Below are positions 33,791 through 36,767 of a stretch of 36,767 nt of DNA, one piece after another (position 1 is the stretch's first letter; each line of letters opens with the position of its first letter). The position numbers and the translations under genes were made by a program. The stretch covers positions 53,485,673 to 53,522,439 of the forward strand of contig JBOZIK010000001.1 of assembly GCA_051453625.1 (NCBI GenBank). The letters are read 5' to 3'. The notes under the pieces were generated by a model. The model was not told the DNA's origin. It saw only the letters and a program-made list of their open reading frames with translations, and did no database searches. Source of the DNA: Welwitschia mirabilis (Eukaryota; Gnetophyta; Gnetopsida; Welwitschiales).

Positions 33791-34149
33791 TTAAAGGTTA
33801 ATAAAGACTAGTTGTAGAATTTCGGTGGTAGTTTTATTAGCAAAAAATAATAACCACCACAAGTTTAAAATAACAAATTTTAAGTATGTTATGAAATTTA
33901 TTTTAAGTAATGCATCTATGAATAACTTGGTCAAGATAATATTTGAATAGATATGGGCTATTTCAATAGAAATACTTAACCTATCTTGGGAGTTTCTTCC
34001 TATTGTTGAAACTCTAATGTAAAGGAGTATCTTTAAAAACTAAGTAATTTAAAATATTGACAAATTAAGGAACCTTAGAAATAAAGCAAAAGTGCTTATC
34101 TAGAAAATCATTATTTATGGAAAGGATTTCATGAGAATTGGTTTTGTAT

Positions 34150-34530
34150 TATAAAAGACAAGTGGTCAACTCTAACGTTGTTGAAGTCCTTTTTGTCCTT
34201 AATTCCTAAGTCAAATTCTTGAAGTAATAAAATTCATCAAATTAGTTTAGGCTTGGGTTCCTTTTTTACAAAGAGATATCTAAGGGCTAAATGATCCACG
34301 TAAATAATAACCTTAGATCCTAGCAAATACTACTTAAATGTTTTTATCACAAAGACTACAGTAAGGAGTTCATTCTTAAGGACCATATAATTGAGTTTAG
34401 TATCACTCATTGTTTTTCTTACATATGAGATTATCATTGATTTCTTATCTATTTTTAATCATAATATGACACTAAGAACATAATCACTAGCATCACACAC
34501 AAATTCAAAGGATAGCTTCTAGTTAGATGG
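34150..34530 (-). pseudogene. Ty3/gypsy RNase H remnant
   Basis: Minus strand, directly after the RT. It reads FVCDASDYVLSVIL near 34505-34465 (catalytic Asp kept), then MSDTKLNYMVLKNELLTVVF near 34400-34345, [20 protein letters not shown] near 34320-34275 (YTDH is YVDH), and LLLQEFDLGIKDKKDFNNV with VDHLSF at the end near 34165. In the family's TEKELLAVV motif the Thr-Glu pair reads Leu-Lys and the Glu before LL is kept. Some stops are present. Confidence 0.88.
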
Positions 34531-34559
34531 TTAGAGAAGACGATGATGGTAAGTTTTTT

Positions 34560-35430
34560 TTTAAGCTTGTTAAAGACTTATTAACACTTTTGTATTTATT
34601 TAAAAGGAACGTCTTTGCTAATGAGGTCACATAAAGGTTTGGTAATCTTATTGAAATCTTTAATAAATCTCTTATTATAAGCTACATATCCTAAGAAAGA
34701 TCTAATGTCTTTTTTATTTTGAGCAATAAGAAAGTGAGTTATTAAAAATATCTTAGTAGGATCTACTTGGATTTCCTTAAAAGATGTGGTATAACTTAGC
34801 ACTGTGCCTTTATTAACCATGATATGAAATTTTTCTAGTTTAAATAAGGCATTTTTTAATGCATCTAATAAGAAGGAGTTCTAAGTTACAGAGTCATTGG
34901 TTAAAACAAAATCTGTAAATAGAAAACTCATCCATAAAAATTTTAACCCATAATTTAGTAATTCAAGAAAAACACCATGCATGCATCATTGAAGTGTGGT
35001 GAGACATTACAAAAACTAAAAGGCTTTCATTGTTATGAAAAGGTTTCATAAGATAGGTAAACATGATTTATCTTAGTCCTCTAGAGCTATTTCAATCTAA
35101 TTATAAGTAGAATATCTATCTAAAAACTAGTAACAAGGATGTTCGATAGCCTATTAAAGAATCTAGTCAAAGAGTGGGAGAGGAAAACGATCTTTACTAC
35201 TGACAACATAATGTTTTTTCTTCATGTTAGAGCTAGCCTAGTGGAAATAAGTTTATTTTGTTCATCAGGCAATAAAGTTGTTCCAGATCTCTTAGCCATA
35301 GTTTGGATGGGACTTACCCATTTACTATTGAAAATGGGATAGATGATTCTATTATCTAGGAGTTTGATTACCTCATTTTGTACTACTTTCTTTAATGTTG
35401 GGTTAATTATTCTTTAATTTTCAATGGAAG
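34560..35430 (-). pseudogene. Ty3/gypsy reverse transcriptase remnant
   Basis: Minus strand. It opens with NPTLKKVVQNEVIKLLDNRI near 35410-35350 and SKWVSPIQTMAKRSGTTLLP near 35320-35255 (family: SKWVSPVQVVPKKGG). EQNKLISTR and SLTRFFNRL follow, then a CFLDRYSTYN-like piece near 35100. The catalytic box reads IFMDEFSIY: the second Asp of the family's FMDDFSV is Glu (34927-34929), while the first (34930-34932) is kept. An open frame from 34820 to 34596 holds the thumb: FHIMVNKGTVLS upstream, then KDIRSFLGYVAYNKRFIKDFNKITKPLCDLI. Its length is near full for an RT. The plus-strand frames at 35139-35342 and 35564-35770 are shadows of this element. Confidence 0.92.
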
Positions 35431-35739
35431 TTTTGACATTTTAAAGAGGAACTAATCACCTCTGGGAACTAATCACTATTGGAAAAGTAGAGTTACTTCT
35501 TAAAAATGTGTATTTAAGGTTATGGGTAAGTATCTTAAGTTCAATGGATGATCATTTTAAGTCATGATTTACAAGTCAAGCTCATGGGAAAAGTTAGAAG
35601 TAAGCATTTCTAGGTTCAATGTAGATGATTCTTGGTCAAGCATGAGACTTTATATTATTTTCACATGGCCAATTACATCATTACTAGGTGATAATTTTAT
35701 AGAATTAAAAATATTTAGCTTACTATCATATTATCAAAT

Positions 35740-36030
35740 GAAATCTTTATTAAACCATTCCTACAATTAATAAGGGTATTAAATGTTGCAAGAAAAGATC
35801 TTCCTAGGATGATGGAAACTAATTAATTAAGCAATTTCTCCACATTTAAAACTACAAAGTGCACTATAAAATAATGGGTATTAACCATAATAATAACATA
35901 TGCAATTACTCTCAATGTTATTTTCAAGAATTTATCGACAAACTACAATTGGAGTTTGGTGTTTTAATAGCCTATAGATGCCATAAGTAAGTAAGTTAAC
36001 ATTAGCTTCTAAATCTAGTAAGATTTTTTT
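35740..36030 (-). pseudogene. Ty3/gypsy aspartic protease remnant
   Basis: Minus strand. The active-site segment reads LDLEANVNLLTYGIYRLLK (36018-35960); the family has C-D-L-G-A-S-[VI]-N-L-[ML]-P. The catalytic Asp (36013-36015) is present but the following Gly (36007-36009) is Glu, a G-to-A change. Downstream, across frame changes, VHFVVLNVEKLL and ILGRSFLATFNTLI are recognisable near 35870-35780 (family: FVVLDME...ILGRPFLAT). This places protease before RT, as in gypsy. Confidence 0.8.
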
Positions 36031-36767
36031 TAGGTATTTTTACCTAATCGTGATTGAAATTACAGGTGTTTAGGATCATTTTATTTAGGTGGAATTTGGT
36101 TTTAGATTATCACATTAGTTTGCTATGCTAGAAATGCCTTACTTTAGTGTTTATTTTTCTTTTCATTGTGTGCATATCCTTGAGGAATTTTGTCTATGAA
36201 GGTATTTATTTAATATACTTATTTATTTAGTATAAGACCTTTAGTTATTTACTAGCTATATTCTCCATTTTTTGTTGTTGAGGATATAGTAAAGATTCTT
36301 GATAAGTAGGCATAGGATTTTCCTCTTCCTTCACTAGTTCCTTTTTAGTATTGATTTTTAGAGGCTCTTCTCTAATATTAGATTCAATCCATTCTATTAA
36401 TATTAATTTCTTTTCCAATTTAAAGATGAATAGATTTAGTTTATTTGATATGACTCAACTTTCCTTTCTTTGCCATTTTTATTCCTCTCAGTTTTGGTTA
36501 AGTGTTATTCAGATTTTATCAAGTTCTCATTGATTGATTGATGAAAGGACATGGATGGTGATTTGTTGTAATTATTGGAGGTTTGTTTAATATTATTCAT
36601 GGTATATGAATTTTGTGTATGTGGTCATGTGAATTTATGCAATCTTAAAGTCCTTAAGTGGATTCTATAAGTCACAAATACTTGTAGAAAAACACACACT
36701 GCTATAGACTAAAATTAATCCAAATGTCATAATCCATTGAAGGAACTAGGGTAAAAGTTAGAGATTG
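36031..36767. other. Presumed gag/protease linker of the right-hand gypsy element
   Basis: By position this should be the gag end of the minus-strand element. I recognised no gag or zinc-knuckle motif. The plus-strand frame at 36351-36533 has no support. Confidence 0.4.

Larger units (their letters stand above)
32790..36767 (-). mobile_element. Ty3/gypsy element (Athila/Tat-like), pol with 5' part beyond window
   Basis: Minus strand order from the right edge is protease, RT, RNase H, integrase, ending near 32790. The motifs (SKWVSPIQ, FMDEFS, GIDF, LITNEGIHFCN, no chromodomain) are those of the plant non-chromovirus branch. It is the same broad lineage as the element at 1-1866 but on the opposite strand. 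Gag and 5' LTR would lie beyond 36767. Confidence 0.88.

Noticed and set aside
35139-35770. Plus-strand open frames of 67 and 68 codons
   Set aside because: They are antisense shadows of the minus-strand gypsy RT and protease, whose motifs are clear.
1-36767. tRNA, rRNA, CRISPR, or bacterial-type operon signals
   Set aside because: None was seen. The content is eukaryotic transposon DNA, and the regularly spaced repeats are transposon subterminal or tandem repeats rather than CRISPR units.

Overview
This window looks like repeat-rich nuclear DNA of a flowering plant. It is strongly AT-rich, has N-filled scaffold gaps, and consists almost entirely of old, broken plant-type transposable elements: Ty3/gypsy of two lineages, Ty1/copia, CACTA, and a trace of a LINE. 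I found no intact host gene, tRNA, rRNA or CRISPR array. The species cannot be told from the sequence. Nearly every recognisable protein carries in-frame stops, frameshifts and lost catalytic residues. Most of the changes whose direction can be inferred are C-to-T or G-to-A, the pattern expected from long-term cytosine methylation in silenced DNA.

Layout. 1-1866 (+): 3' half of a gypsy pol (RT tail, RNase H, integrase). 2484-2667: a scaffold gap flanked by an exact 42-bp duplication. 4444-5060 (+): a decayed reading frame resembling the 'putative plant transposon protein' domain that accompanies some plant gypsy elements. 5955-13437: a 7.48-kb CACTA transposon with both termini and arrays of a subterminal AAGGCATTT-type repeat. 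It lacks a recognisable transposase but carries a LINE zinc-finger remnant, a fragment resembling a plant auxilin-like protein, and an unidentified coiled-coil-like frame. About 14406-19257 (-): a second CACTA-derived segment with a truncated TNP2 transposase, another possible captured exon, a 59-bp tandem repeat and a right end of the same family as the first.

19505-26066 (-): a Ty1/copia element with gag/PR/IN/RT/RNase H remnants, a primer-binding site and a 283-bp 5' LTR; its 3' LTR was not found. 26067-about 28700 (-): a chromovirus-type gypsy pol abutting the copia LTR. About 32790-36767 (-): a second gypsy element of the same broad type as the one at the left edge, running off the window. 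The intervening DNA holds short tandem repeats and unassigned AT-rich sequence.

The genes do not form a working system. The most notable content is CACTA elements that appear to have picked up pieces of host genes, next to a head-to-tail stack of three different LTR-retrotransposon types on the minus strand.
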